Source: CALKXV01 sp964632495
GTDB lineage: Bacteria; Pseudomonadota; Alphaproteobacteria; Rhodobacterales; Rhodobacteraceae
Direction: 5' to 3'
Length of the DNA stretch: 64,000 nucleotides
Assembly (NCBI GenBank): GCA_964632495.1
Contig: CAZWDS010000004.1
Coordinates: 1-64,000, forward strand
Below are positions 15,356-24,860 of this stretch, one piece after another (position 1 is the first letter of the stretch; the number at the start of each line of letters is the position of its first letter). The notes beneath the pieces were generated by a model. It ran no database searches. It was not told the origin of the DNA and saw only the letters and a program-made list of their open reading frames with translations. A program made the position numbers and the translations under genes.

Positions 15356-17782
15356 TTACTGATCTGCGGCTTTAGACAGCGCCTCGCGCCGGGCGGCTGC
15401 ATCGGTGATCTGCTCGCGCGTGTCATCTTCGCCCGCCAGTTCAATCACGGCGTCATATTGCTGCACAGCATCGTCGGCCCGGCCCAATTCCTCATAGATG
15501 CGACCCAAGTGATATTGAACAATCGGGTCGCGGTCCAAGGTCTGAGCGGCAGGTTCCAAATAGGTCAAAGCCTCTTCAGCATCGCCCCGACGGAACAGGA
15601 TCCAACCGTAAGTATCCTGAAAGGGCGCACGCGTTGCACCGCGCAAACGACGCGCGACAGTGAAGGCACGCTCTAGGCTTGCTTCATCCGTGCGATAGGT
15701 GGCCAAAAGACTGGCCAGGTTGTTGGCGATGATCGGCGAGGCGCTGTTTTCCTCGTACAATAGCTCATAAATCTCGATTGCGCCGTCGATGTCGTTGTCG
15801 CGCTCTAGGTAAGATGCCTTGGCCCACAACAGATCAGCACTGTCCGGTGTCTTTTCCAATCCTTGGTCGATGGCGGCCCGGGCGTCGTCGCCCTTGCCTT
15901 GGGCACCCAGCACACGTGCGAATTGCAGAACGTCTGTCCCAATGCCGGTTTCACTGGCTAGCGCGCCCAACGTTGCTTCGGCTGCTTCGAAATCACCGGC
16001 GGCAAATTGCGTGTTGCCCAAAACTTGCCTTGCCCGTGGATTGTCAGGAAATTCGGCGACCAACTCCTGAGCCAAGGCCAAGGCGGTGTCGGTATCATTC
16101 TGTTCCAGTCGCGCCCGGATCAAAGCCACTTTCGCCCCGGCATTGCCAGTGTCGCTGTTTGCCATGGCTTCCAAGAACGCGATGCCCTGATCCTGACCTT
16201 CAACGCGGGAAATGACCTGAAGTTGCAGCTGATCCGCTGCCACCTTGGCTCGATCGGTTTCTTGCCGCCGCAGGGTTTGGACAACCTGATCCGCACGGGC
16301 CCAATCTTCGGTCCGCAGGTAAATCTGGCCCAGCAGGTTCAACATCTGAAAATCGCCGGGGCTGGTCCGAAGACCCTTGATCAAAACCTCTTCTGCCGCC
16401 GGCAAACGATTTTGTTCGACCAGAGAATTCGCGAACCGCAAACTCTCAGCAGCGCCATTGCCCGACGCGTCGACAGCCAGCGCCAGCAAATCCTGAGCCA
16501 ATTGCGCATTGCCGTTGCGTTCATGGGCGCGCGCCATCAACGTCATAGCCTGGGCATCTTCGGGTTCTTGATCCAAAGCGCGCCGCAAGGTGCTAATGGC
16601 CTCATCCGCTTCATCTTCTTCGATCAACCAGTCAGCACTCATCTTCAGGGCTTCAACTTGGTTGGGCTCGCTTTCCAGAACTTCGCCCACCAATTGACGG
16701 GCGCCGACTTCGTTGCCGCTGGCAATCAGCATCCGTGCTAGCGTCACTTTGTAACGATTGGCCTCGCCGCCGGGTTCGGACGTGTCGACCACGGTTTGCA
16801 ACACGGCAATCGCATCACTTTGCTGGCCTTGATCAAACAGCAATCCAGCCTGCAGTGCTTTCAAAACTTCTGCGTTCTCGTGAAGTGGCAAGGCGACGTC
16901 TAGCTCGGCCAAGGCCGCCACCGGGCCTTCGGTGCGTTGAATGAAGGCAATCAAGGTCACATGTGCGGCCAGCTTATCGTCGGCCGTTTCGATTTCGCCG
17001 CGCAGAAACTCGCGCGCCCCTTCCGTATCGCCTTCTTCTGCAAGAAGACGGACCAAAAGGCCCTTCATTTCGTCATCATCCGGGAAACGCTTGATCGTTT
17101 CGCGCAGATGGTCTTCCAAAAGAGGCGTGTCATTGTTCTGCGCCAACAACATGGCTTTCACGCGATAGAAAAGCGCATTGTCCGGAGCCTCGCCAATGGC
17201 GCGGTCGGTGATATCGACGGCTTTGCCGACTTCGCCTTCGGACACATATCCCTCGATCAAGATACGGTGCAGTATTTCGTTGCCGGGCTGATCTGCGGCC
17301 AAAATTTCAGCTTCGCGGGTAAGCTCGCGCTTCCGCGGGTTGTCGCCATCCAGAACCGCCTGTCGGAAGTTAAGGGCAAGGGTAGGGATTTCGCTGCCTT
17401 CAATCGGCGGGTCGGCCTGAACAAGAACGGTTCCGTGACGCTCGGCCTCTCTCCAATTCTGGGCGACGACGGCCATTTCGGTCAGGGCCAGACGCGCTTC
17501 CATGTTTTGAGGATCCTGTTCGGACACGCGCAAATAGCTTGAATAGGCTGCCGAAATGTTCCCCAAACCGCGGTTCGTGCGTGCAAACGCCAAACGCGCT
17601 TCCTTGTGGTTATTGTCCAAAGAGAACACGTTTCGGAACTCAACCAATGCCCGCCTCGGATCCCCCGATTCCATCAGTTCAATTGCACTTTGGAAGTGTT
17701 TTTCAGCGCGTTCTTCTGCTGAATCGCAAGCAGCAAGGGCCAAAACACTGATCAATAGAAGAGAGCGGGCTGTCATCACCAT
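15356..17782 (-). CDS. TPR-repeat lipoprotein of the exopolysaccharide locus (PrsT-like)
   Basis: This 808-residue protein has a lipoprotein signal (LLLISVLALAACDSAEE, lipobox LAAC, Cys at about residue 19), so it is anchored by lipid in the envelope. The rest is a long series of tetratricopeptide repeats: EKHFQSAIELMESGDPRRAL, PQNMEARLALTEMAVVAQNW, and so on to ARIYEELGRADDAVQQYD-type units at the end. Length and architecture match the TPR lipoproteins of PEP-CTERM/XrtA-type polysaccharide loci, which scaffold assembly and export. ATG 17776 is an equally good start. Confidence 0.8.
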   Translation of the reverse strand: MVMTARSLLLISVLALAACDSAEERAEKHFQSAIELMESGDPRRALVEFRNVFSLDNNHKEARLAFARTNRGLGNISAAYSSYLRVSEQDPQNMEARLALTEMAVVAQNWREAERHGTVLVQADPPIEGSEIPTLALNFRQAVLDGDNPRKRELTREAEILAADQPGNEILHRILIEGYVSEGEVGKAVDITDRAIGEAPDNALFYRVKAMLLAQNNDTPLLEDHLRETIKRFPDDDEMKGLLVRLLAEEGDTEGAREFLRGEIETADDKLAAHVTLIAFIQRTEGPVAALAELDVALPLHENAEVLKALQAGLLFDQGQQSDAIAVLQTVVDTSEPGGEANRYKVTLARMLIASGNEVGARQLVGEVLESEPNQVEALKMSADWLIEEDEADEAISTLRRALDQEPEDAQAMTLMARAHERNGNAQLAQDLLALAVDASGNGAAESLRFANSLVEQNRLPAAEEVLIKGLRTSPGDFQMLNLLGQIYLRTEDWARADQVVQTLRRQETDRAKVAADQLQLQVISRVEGQDQGIAFLEAMANSDTGNAGAKVALIRARLEQNDTDTALALAQELVAEFPDNPRARQVLGNTQFAAGDFEAAEATLGALASETGIGTDVLQFARVLGAQGKGDDARAAIDQGLEKTPDSADLLWAKASYLERDNDIDGAIEIYELLYEENSASPIIANNLASLLATYRTDEASLERAFTVARRLRGATRAPFQDTYGWILFRRGDAEEALTYLEPAAQTLDRDPIVQYHLGRIYEELGRADDAVQQYDAVIELAGEDDTREQITDAAARREALSKAADQ

Positions 17783-17875
17783 AAAGAATAATCCTAAAAC
17801 ACGAACGCGCCCCTATACCAAGAGACGCGTTCTGCAACCAGTACAGGTTACGAAGATTTTATATCGTAGTTGCGC

Positions 17876-18562
17876 TTAGACGCCTGTGCCGCGCAGAACA
17901 ACACCAACCGTTTTGGCGATGATCTTGACGTCAGTGACGAACGACAACGTCTGATCATAAGAGTCATCATAGCTTGCGCGTGTTGCAAAGCTCGACTCGC
18001 TGCGCTCGGTAACCTGCCAGCTTCCGGTCATGCCGGGACGCAGCCGATAGTAACCAAGGCCAGAATACAAAGCTTGCTGGTTCAGCAGCATAGGACGCGG
18101 CCCAACAAGCGACATGTCGCCTTTCAGCACGTTCCAAAGCTGTGGAAGTTCGTCAGCCGAGGTTTTGCGCAGCGTTTTACCAATGCTGGTAATCCGTGGG
18201 TCAACCGACAGCTTCTGTTTCGAGTCCCACTCTGCACGGGCTTCGGGGTTCTCGCTCAGGAAGGCTTCAAGCTTGCTTTCAGCGTCCGGCACCATTGTGC
18301 GGAACTTCCACATCTTGAAACGCTTGCCATCTTTGCCGACGCGCTCTTGCAGGAAAAACGGAGTATGACCGTCTTTCATGTAGATAAGCAGCGAAAGCAC
18401 CAGCAGAACTGGCGCAATAAACGGCACAGCCACAAGGATCAGCGCGATATCCAATGCTCTTTTCACAAAGGCGCGGTAGAGACCGCGACGTTTTGTAGAA
18501 ACAACATAAGGCAGCGTGGATACTTCGGAAGATGCCTGAATACGCGTGGCATGAACTGTCAT
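17876..18562 (-). CDS. Polyprenyl-phosphate sugar-1-phosphate transferase (WcaJ/EpsL-type)
   Basis: This 228-residue protein is the short form of the bacterial sugar transferase family, with one N-terminal membrane hairpin (KRALDIALILVAVPFIAPVLL). Conserved blocks are FFLQERVGKDGKRFKMWKFRTM, KTSADELPQLWNVLKGDMSLVGPRPML and RPGMTGSWQV. It transfers a sugar phosphate from a nucleotide sugar to undecaprenyl phosphate, the first membrane step of repeat-unit assembly. It heads the minus-strand group and diverges from the ATPase/GumC/CpsD group across a 490-base control region. Confidence 0.93.
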   Translation of the reverse strand: MTVHATRIQASSEVSTLPYVVSTKRRGLYRAFVKRALDIALILVAVPFIAPVLLVLSLLIYMKDGHTPFFLQERVGKDGKRFKMWKFRTMVPDAESKLEAFLSENPEARAEWDSKQKLSVDPRITSIGKTLRKTSADELPQLWNVLKGDMSLVGPRPMLLNQQALYSGLGYYRLRPGMTGSWQVTERSESSFATRASYDDSYDQTLSFVTDVKIIAKTVGVVLRGTGV

Positions 18563-19051
18563 AACTTTTTACCGGACCGTAGTCGGCTCCCTGAACTCAA
18601 AACCCAAATTCTCGCAATTAACAACCAAACAGCAGATCGCTTGGATGAGTGCTTCTAACACCGCCGACTCGCATTGCAAAGAATTTCATAAAAATTAAAC
18701 CGTGTTTTCGCCTAAGTTTGCGCGATGTTTCATCATTACAACGGGTGGTTTGCACGTTAAATGCGCTGAATGGAACCAGATTTCGCCACATTTATGCCTT
18801 TTGTTGGTCTGACGGAAAGGAAATTAGACCGATCAAAAATAGCTCGAAATTCGAAACATTGTTTCAAAAGGTGAGTAGAACGGTCGGCCACAAAGAGGGG
18901 GAAATTGCACGATTCGACGCAGAACCTGAGAAACGACTGCTAAATCATTGCAGAAATGACGCATACACCCCATGTTAGGGAGCTACGGGCAAACCTTGCA
19001 GACTCTACCCGCCGAGTGCCGTATATCCAGCCCTAGAAACCAGTGAGACAG
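18563..19051. promoter_or_regulatory. 490-bp AT-richer divergent promoter region of the polysaccharide locus
   Basis: No convincing gene lies here. The plus-strand open frame 18649-18978 has no recognisable protein features. The stretch is visibly richer in A/T than its surroundings and must hold the two divergent promoters. A perfect 13-bp inverted repeat, GAAACA-T-TGTTTC, lies at 18853-18865 and may be an operator. I could not place -35/-10 boxes with confidence. Confidence 0.5.
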
Positions 19052-19906
19052 ATGACGAGTTCAGATCTTTATATGCAGTTCTTCGGATTTTCCGAGCGGC
19101 CTTTTACATTGCTGCCGGATCCGGATTTCATTTTTTGGTCCCGCGCACACCGCAGGGCCTTTTCCGTGTTGGAATATGGTGTCCTTACGCGTTCGCCGAT
19201 CACTGTTGTAACGGGCGAGGTTGGTGCGGGTAAGACGACCCTGGTCCAGAAACTTCTGCAAACGCTTGATGAAGACATTACGCTTGGCATGATCTCGAAT
19301 GCTCAGGGCGGTCGAGGAGAGCTGTTACAATGGGCGTTAAATGCGCTTGGGGTCGAAACCGACCTGAATGCGGCCTACGTCACTCTGTTCCAGCAGCTTC
19401 AGGACTTCGTCATCGAAGAATACGCGGCCGGACGCCGTGTCATTATACTTATAGACGAGGCACAGAACCTTTCGATCGAAGGACTGGAAGAACTGCGGAT
19501 GCTGACCAACATCAATTCGAACAAAGACGAGCTGATGCAGTTGATTCTGATCGGTCAGCCTGAATTGCGCCAAATGATCATGCGTCCCGAACTGCGCCAG
19601 TTCGCGCAGCGCGTGACGGCGACGTACCACATCGGTTCGCTCGATCGTGCCGCCGTTGCGGGTTACATTCAGCACCGTCTGACGCATGTCGGCGGAACGG
19701 GCTCGGAATTCACGGATGAAGCGCTTGATCTGGTGCACACACATTCCCACGGTATCCCGCGGCTTGTGAACAGATTGTGTGACTTTGCCATGGTCTATGC
19801 CGCGACCGAAGAACGTCGCGTGATCGACGCGGCCATTATTGAAGAAGTGTTGGAAGATGGAATCTTCCTACCCGCTGTACAGTCAACCGGAGAGGCTGCG
19901 GAATGA
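19052..19906 (+). CDS. ExeA/XrtA-associated AAA ATPase of polysaccharide locus
   Basis: This 284-residue protein starts MTSSDLYMQFFGFSERPFTLLPDPDFIFW, the typical N-terminus of ExeA-like ATPases linked to exopolysaccharide clusters. Walker A is TGEVGAGKTTLVQ (about residues 50-62), Walker B is VIILIDEAQNL, and the sensor region is LILIGQPELRQMI. The ATG at 19052 is preferred; GTG 19043 in frame is possible. It is followed by the chain-length gene with a 4-base overlap (ATGA). A role in powering or regulating assembly/export is inferred. Confidence 0.88.
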   Translation: MTSSDLYMQFFGFSERPFTLLPDPDFIFWSRAHRRAFSVLEYGVLTRSPITVVTGEVGAGKTTLVQKLLQTLDEDITLGMISNAQGGRGELLQWALNALGVETDLNAAYVTLFQQLQDFVIEEYAAGRRVIILIDEAQNLSIEGLEELRMLTNINSNKDELMQLILIGQPELRQMIMRPELRQFAQRVTATYHIGSLDRAAVAGYIQHRLTHVGGTGSEFTDEALDLVHTHSHGIPRLVNRLCDFAMVYAATEERRVIDAAIIEEVLEDGIFLPAVQSTGEAAE

Positions 19907-21417
19907 ATTTCGACATTAAGTTCTATTACCAGCTGCTGCTGCGCCGTCTGCCAATCATGGTGTTTATCTTTACGCTCTGTGCCGGCATCGGAGTGGCGCT
20001 CGCCTTAACAATGCCGCCGCGTTACACGGCAGATGCCAGTCTCTTGGTGGAAAGCGCACAGATCCCCGGTGAACTGGCGGAATCGACCGTTCAGATCGAG
20101 GATGCCAAACAGTTGCAAATCGTTCAGCAGCGCTTGATGACCCGGTCCAACCTGATCGACATTGCAAACAAGTTCCTCGTGTTCCGCGACGAAGGAAACC
20201 TGACGCCTGACGAGATTGTCACCCTGATGCGTGAACGCACTCGGATCCAGTCAAGCGCTGGTCGCGACCGGGCCTCTTTGATGAGCATTTCGTTCACCTC
20301 AAGCAGCGCAAAAATCTCGGCTGACGTGGTGAATGAACTTGTCACAATCGTTTTGTCCGAAGACGCGGAAATCCGCGCGGATGGTTCGCGCGAAACGCTG
20401 GCCTTCTTTATGCAGCAGGCCCAGCGTCTGGACGAACAACTCAGCATGCAAAGTGCCGAGATCGTCGAATACAAGGAAGCGAACAAAGAAGCTTTGCCCG
20501 ATAGCCTTCAATATCGACTGGAGCGTCGGGCCACTGTCCAGGAACGGACGAACCTGTCGCTGCGCGACCGCGCTTCGCTGGTCGATCAACGGGACCGCTT
20601 GCTTGCGATCGGACTTGAAAACGGTCAGGCGGCCCCTGCGCTGACAGCAGAAGAACAGTTGTTGTTGCAGTACAAGGCTGAACTGGTCGAATGGGAAGTC
20701 GTGCTGTCGTCCGGGACCAACCCGAAAGTCGAAGTGCTGAAAGCCAAAATCGCCGAACTTGAGCGCCGCATCGAAAACACTCCTGATAGCACGCCCGACA
20801 CGGTCTCTTCGGTTCTTGATCTTCAATTGTCTGAAATCGACTCGCGGATCAAATTCATCGACGAGGAAATCGAGCGCAGCGAAACAGAACTGGAAAGCCT
20901 GCGCATCGCAATCGAAGCAACACCGTCGGTGGCCAACCGTCTGGAACAGCTGGAACGCGAATACGAAAACACGCAGATGCTGTATAACCGGGCTGTTGCC
21001 GACCGCGCCGCTGCGCAAACTGGCGAACAGATCGAAGTCAACAAGAAGGGCGCACGCTTCACTGTGATCGAACAAGCCGTCGAGCCGTCTTCGCCCACCT
21101 CGCCAAACCGTAAGTTGATTGCCGGTGGTGGCGTCTTCGCCGGGTCGGCGCTGGCAGGCCTGTTCTTTGTTCTTGCCGAACTTCTGAACCGCGTCATTCG
21201 CCGCCCTGTGGACCTTACACGCAGCTTGGGCGTTCAGCCTTTGGCGACCATTCCTTATATCGAGGAAGAATCGGTCCGCCGTCGGCGTCGCGCGTTCAAA
21301 ACAATTTTTGTAGTGGGTATCCTCATTGCTATTCCGGTTGGACTATGGGCGTTACACACGTTCTATCTGCCGCTCGAGACTTTGATCGAGAAGGTACTGG
21401 ATCGCGTGGGACTTTGA
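19903..21417 (+). CDS. Wzz/GumC-type polysaccharide chain-length determinant
   Basis: This 504-residue polysaccharide co-polymerase sits in the inner membrane. One helix lies near the N-terminus (LPIMVFIFTLCAGIGVALALTM) and one at the end (TIFVVGILIAIPVGLWALHTF), with another hydrophobic stretch near residues 406-425. Between them is a long periplasmic coiled coil (about residues 160-390). The N-terminal YQLLLRRLPIM and PPRYTADASLLVES are Wzz-domain marks, and the PSSPTSPNRK box is the conserved proline-rich stretch before the second membrane region. It works with the CpsD kinase 18 bases downstream. Confidence 0.92.
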   Translation: MNFDIKFYYQLLLRRLPIMVFIFTLCAGIGVALALTMPPRYTADASLLVESAQIPGELAESTVQIEDAKQLQIVQQRLMTRSNLIDIANKFLVFRDEGNLTPDEIVTLMRERTRIQSSAGRDRASLMSISFTSSSAKISADVVNELVTIVLSEDAEIRADGSRETLAFFMQQAQRLDEQLSMQSAEIVEYKEANKEALPDSLQYRLERRATVQERTNLSLRDRASLVDQRDRLLAIGLENGQAAPALTAEEQLLLQYKAELVEWEVVLSSGTNPKVEVLKAKIAELERRIENTPDSTPDTVSSVLDLQLSEIDSRIKFIDEEIERSETELESLRIAIEATPSVANRLEQLEREYENTQMLYNRAVADRAAAQTGEQIEVNKKGARFTVIEQAVEPSSPTSPNRKLIAGGGVFAGSALAGLFFVLAELLNRVIRRPVDLTRSLGVQPLATIPYIEEESVRRRRRAFKTIFVVGILIAIPVGLWALHTFYLPLETLIEKVLDRVGL

Positions 21418-21435
21418 TCAGAACGGACTGACATC

Positions 21436-22266
21436 ATGGAAAAACTTCAAGCAGCTCTCGCCCGCGCCCGCGAAAAGCGCGACAACGACGGTCGTCCGGT
21501 TCGGGTCGATTATAACCGTCCGGCCCGTAATCAACGTGGACAAGCCCGTGCAGACGCAACCGATGCACTTTGGGACGCTCTTCCGGTGTTTGAGACAACG
21601 GAAAAACGTCTTCACAAGGCCCGCATCTACTCCGGTGAAGCCAGCACCGAAGCGCAGCATTTCGACATTCTGCGCACCAAGCTGCTTTTGGAAATGCGCC
21701 GCAATGACTGGACACGCATCGCCATCACATCGGCGACGCCCGGCTGCGGCAAAACGACGACAGCCTGCAACCTGATCGCTGGATTTGGGCGTCAGCCTGA
21801 AGATCGTGGCATGTTGTTCGACATGGATTTCCGCCGTCCCGCCGTGGCCAAAGCCCTTGGCGTGTCGCCGAAACACAGCTTTAGCGACGTCCTCACGGAA
21901 GAGGTCGAGTTTCAGGATCAAGCCATGCGCTTTCAGCGGAACACCGCGATATCGATGACCACGCGGGTCGTTGCTGACCCGGCGCGGGTGATCCTGCGGT
22001 CCCACACCGCGACGTTGCTTGATCAAATTCAGGCGGACTATCAGCCCGATCTGATGTTGTTCGATATGCCGCCTATTCTGGTATCCGACGAAACGCGCGG
22101 TTTTCTGAAACTGGTCGATGCCGTTCTGATCGTGGCCGCCGCCGAGAACAGCACGATCTCGCAGGTAGACGAAGTCGAACGCGAAGTTGCTCAGTATACC
22201 AACGTCGCGGGCGTCGTGTTGAACAAAGCGCGCTTTATGGAAGACGGCTACGGTTACAACTACTAA
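21436..22266 (+). CDS. CpsD/CapB-type tyrosine autokinase
   Basis: This 276-residue cytosolic BY-kinase partners the chain-length protein. Walker A is SATPGCGKTTTACN (about residues 99-112), Walker A' is MLFDMDFRRP, and Walker B is LMLFDMPPILVSDE. The C-terminus ends in a short tyrosine cluster, YGYNY, the expected autophosphorylation tail, though shorter than in many family members. Cycles of phosphorylation usually control polymerisation and export. It is the last gene of the plus-strand polysaccharide group; a hairpin without T run follows at about 22278-22297. Confidence 0.92.
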   Translation: MEKLQAALARAREKRDNDGRPVRVDYNRPARNQRGQARADATDALWDALPVFETTEKRLHKARIYSGEASTEAQHFDILRTKLLLEMRRNDWTRIAITSATPGCGKTTTACNLIAGFGRQPEDRGMLFDMDFRRPAVAKALGVSPKHSFSDVLTEEVEFQDQAMRFQRNTAISMTTRVVADPARVILRSHTATLLDQIQADYQPDLMLFDMPPILVSDETRGFLKLVDAVLIVAAAENSTISQVDEVEREVAQYTNVAGVVLNKARFMEDGYGYNY

Positions 22267-22333
22267 GATGTGCGACGGGCCAACCAATGTTGGTCCGATC
22301 ACCGAGCGGTCAGTTCACCAAATCACAAAGCTT

Positions 22334-22352
22334 CGGGGGCAATCTGCCCCCG
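22334..22352. repeat. G/C palindrome CGGGGGCA-ATC-TGCCCCCG
   Basis: This is a perfect 8-bp stem with a 3-base loop in the convergent intergenic region between the kinase gene and ugd. It has the same GGGGGC/GCCCCC core as the elements at 7252-7270 and 61894-61908. Confidence 0.6.
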
Positions 22353-22436
22353 TTCGAACCTTGTCTTGGGGCACATCCCCCGGGGCTCGTATCCCAGTCG
22401 GTCCGAAAGGCCTGCACCTTTCGTCCAGCAACGGCC

Positions 22437-22457
22437 AAAAGCCCCGTAAAACGGGGC
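22437..22457 (-). terminator. Terminator of the rfb/ugd operon
   Basis: GCCCCGT (22441-22447) pairs with ACGGGGC (22451-22457) around a 3-base loop. On the minus strand the stem is followed by TTTT. It lies 50 bases beyond the ugd stop, so it ends the rfbCBDA-epimerase-ugd transcript. Confidence 0.75.
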
Positions 22458-22506
22458 AGGACTACAATAGGATCAAATGGGGCCAAGCGGCGCCGCTTTC
22501 TTCGCC

Positions 22507-23832
22507 TTACAAATCCTCGGGAAATGGCCGACGGCCAACCGAGACATACGCCTCGAACCCGGCCGCCTCGGCGTCGCCGGCGCTATAGATATTGCGCAAA
22601 TCGGCCATCCGTGCGGTGGTCATATCGCCTGCGATCCGTTCCAGATCAAGGGCGCGGAACTCGTTCCATTCGGTCAGGATCACCACCAGATCAGCCTTGT
22701 CGGCAGCCTCGTAAACGTCGGTTTCCCAATGGACGTGGGGCAACAAGGCTTCGCCTTCGCTGCGCCCCTGCGGATCAACCGCATGCACTTCAGCCCCACC
22801 ACCCACAAGCGCAGGCACGATGGTCAAAGACGGCGCATCGCGCATGTCGTCGGTGTTGGGTTTGAACGTTACGCCAAAAACGGCGATCTTCTTGCCGTTG
22901 AAACTGCCATCACACAGATCACGCAGCTTTTCGATCATTCGGCGTTTGACGGTTTCGTTCACCTGAATGACCGCTTCCGTGATCATCATGGGCGATGCAT
23001 ATTCCTGACCGATCCGCGCCAGGGCGCTGGTATCTTTCGGGAAGCACGATCCACCATAGCCCGGACCCGCGTGCAGGAATTTATTCCCGATCCGCCCGTC
23101 CAGACCCATGCCTTTGGCCACTTCGCGCACGTCCGCGCCGGTCTTTTCACACAGTGCGGCGATCTCGTTGATGAACGTAATCTTGGTCGCTAGAAATGCG
23201 TTGGCGGCGTATTTGATCATCTCGGCACTTTCCAGATCGGTCGAGACAATCGGGAAATCGCGTAGGAACAAGGGGCGATAGATATCTGACATCACCTGTT
23301 CGGCCCGTTCGGTTTCGACGCCGACAACAACACGGTCGGGCCGCATGAAGTCGTCAATGGCGGCGCCTTCGCGCAAGAACTCGGGGTTCGAGGCGACGTC
23401 GAAATCCAGATCAGGATTGGCCGCGCGAATGGTTTCGGCCACCTTGCGGTTGGTTCCGACCGGCACAGTCGATTTGGTGACCACGACGATATAATCTTTC
23501 GACGTCTTCGCGATTTCCTCGGCCGCGGCCATAACGTAGGTCAGATCCGCATGGCCATCGCCGCGCCGCGTGGGCGTGCCGACCGCGATAAAGACCGCTT
23601 CCGCGCCCTCCAAAGCCTCGTCCAGATCCAGCGTGAAGGACAGACGCCCTGCTTCCACGTTCTTGGCCAGAAGCGAGTCCAGCCCTGGCTCGTAGATCGG
23701 GATTTCACCGTTCTCCAGCCGTTCGATTTTCGACGCGTCCTTGTCGACGCACACCACGTCATGGCCAAAGTCCGAGAAGCAAACGCCCGAGACAAGGCCG
23801 ACATAACCGGTTCCGATCATTGCGATACGCAT
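22507..23832 (-). CDS. UDP-glucose 6-dehydrogenase
   Basis: This 441-residue enzyme oxidises UDP-glucose twice to UDP-glucuronate with NAD. It has an N-terminal Rossmann fold (MRIAMIGTGYVGLVSGVCFS) and VDKDASKIERLENGEIPIYEPGL. The catalytic Cys is in GPGYGGSCFPKDT. The UDP-binding domain starts with FGVTFKPNTDDMRDAPSL. It is the last gene of the minus-strand sugar-nucleotide operon and supplies the substrate for the epimerase encoded just upstream. Confidence 0.96.
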   Translation of the reverse strand: MRIAMIGTGYVGLVSGVCFSDFGHDVVCVDKDASKIERLENGEIPIYEPGLDSLLAKNVEAGRLSFTLDLDEALEGAEAVFIAVGTPTRRGDGHADLTYVMAAAEEIAKTSKDYIVVVTKSTVPVGTNRKVAETIRAANPDLDFDVASNPEFLREGAAIDDFMRPDRVVVGVETERAEQVMSDIYRPLFLRDFPIVSTDLESAEMIKYAANAFLATKITFINEIAALCEKTGADVREVAKGMGLDGRIGNKFLHAGPGYGGSCFPKDTSALARIGQEYASPMMITEAVIQVNETVKRRMIEKLRDLCDGSFNGKKIAVFGVTFKPNTDDMRDAPSLTIVPALVGGGAEVHAVDPQGRSEGEALLPHVHWETDVYEAADKADLVVILTEWNEFRALDLERIAGDMTTARMADLRNIYSAGDAEAAGFEAYVSVGRRPFPEDL

Positions 23833-23858
23833 GAATTTAACCCTTAAACATCAGTTGA

Positions 23859-24860
23859 TTATACGTTGTAATAGTCGCGATACCACGACACGAATTCTTT
23901 GACACCATCCGCCACGGATGTCGCCGGGCGTCCGCCCGTCAGTTGATCCAAAAGCGTGGCATCCGCCCAAGTGGCAGGCACATCGCCGGGCTGCATCTCC
24001 ATCATATTCTTGTTGGCGGTCATCCCCAAACTGGCTTCGATGGCTTCGATAAAGTCCAAAAGCTGCACGGGTTCCGAATTGCCGATGTTCACCACACGCC
24101 AAGGCGCAACCGGCGACAGACTGTCATGGGGCTGCGGCGCATTGCGTTCCGGCACGGCCTTGGCCAGCCCGACAATCGAGGTCACCAGATCATCGACGTA
24201 AGTGAAATCGCGCTGCATCTTGCCGTGGTTGTAGACGTCAATCGCCTCGCCCGCCAGCATCGCGCGGGTGAATTTGAACAGGGCCATGTCCGGGCGACCC
24301 CAAGGACCGTACACCGTGAAGAAGCGGAACATCGTGACCGGCAAGTCGTAGAGATGGGCATAGGAATGCGCCATCGCCTCGGTCGCCTTTTTGGTGGCCG
24401 CATAAAACGACATCTGGCTGTCCGCCTTGTGCCGCTCGGAATAAGGCATTTCGGTATTGGCCCCGTAGACCGAACTGGTCGAAGCGATCATCAGATGGGC
24501 ACCGGGGTGCGCGCGCGCGGCTTCCAACAATTCGAAGGTGCCTTGGATGTTCGCTTCCATGTAAGACCGGGGTGCGTCGATGGAATAACGCACGCCCGCT
24601 TGCGCGGCGAGATGGATCACCACGTCCGGCGCATAGGTCTTGAAGAGGTCCAGAAAAACGCCGTCGCCTTCGACACGGTTTTCAACCTCGATATAGGTCT
24701 CGTGCCGCGCCAACCGGGCTGCGCGATCTCGTTTCAACTGCGGGTCATAGTATTCCGTAAAGGCGTCAAGGCCGACCACGCGCCAGCCTTCGGTCAGATA
24801 CCGCTCTGCCGTGTGATAACCGATAAACCCGGCTGATCCGGTGATCAGTACCGTTTTCAT
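23859..24860 (-). CDS. UDP-glucuronate 4-epimerase (extended SDR)
   Basis: This is a 333-residue short-chain dehydrogenase-type epimerase. The NAD motif is TGSAGFIGYH. The catalytic set is Ser-Thr in STSSVYG and Tyr-x-x-x-Lys in YAATKKATE. The substrate-side segments DAFTEYYDPQLKRDRAARL, VRYSIDAPRSYMEANIQGT and FFTVYGPWGRPDMALFKFT are typical of UDP-glucuronate 4-epimerases. It makes UDP-galacturonate. It overlaps rfbA by 4 bases (ATGA) and precedes ugd by 26 bases. Confidence 0.9.
   Translation of the reverse strand: MKTVLITGSAGFIGYHTAERYLTEGWRVVGLDAFTEYYDPQLKRDRAARLARHETYIEVENRVEGDGVFLDLFKTYAPDVVIHLAAQAGVRYSIDAPRSYMEANIQGTFELLEAARAHPGAHLMIASTSSVYGANTEMPYSERHKADSQMSFYAATKKATEAMAHSYAHLYDLPVTMFRFFTVYGPWGRPDMALFKFTRAMLAGEAIDVYNHGKMQRDFTYVDDLVTSIVGLAKAVPERNAPQPHDSLSPVAPWRVVNIGNSEPVQLLDFIEAIEASLGMTANKNMMEMQPGDVPATWADATLLDQLTGGRPATSVADGVKEFVSWYRDYYNV

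Noticed and set aside
18649..18978. A 109-codon plus-strand frame in the divergent promoter region
   Set aside because: Lower G+C and no domain; composition fits non-coding control DNA better than a gene of this genome.
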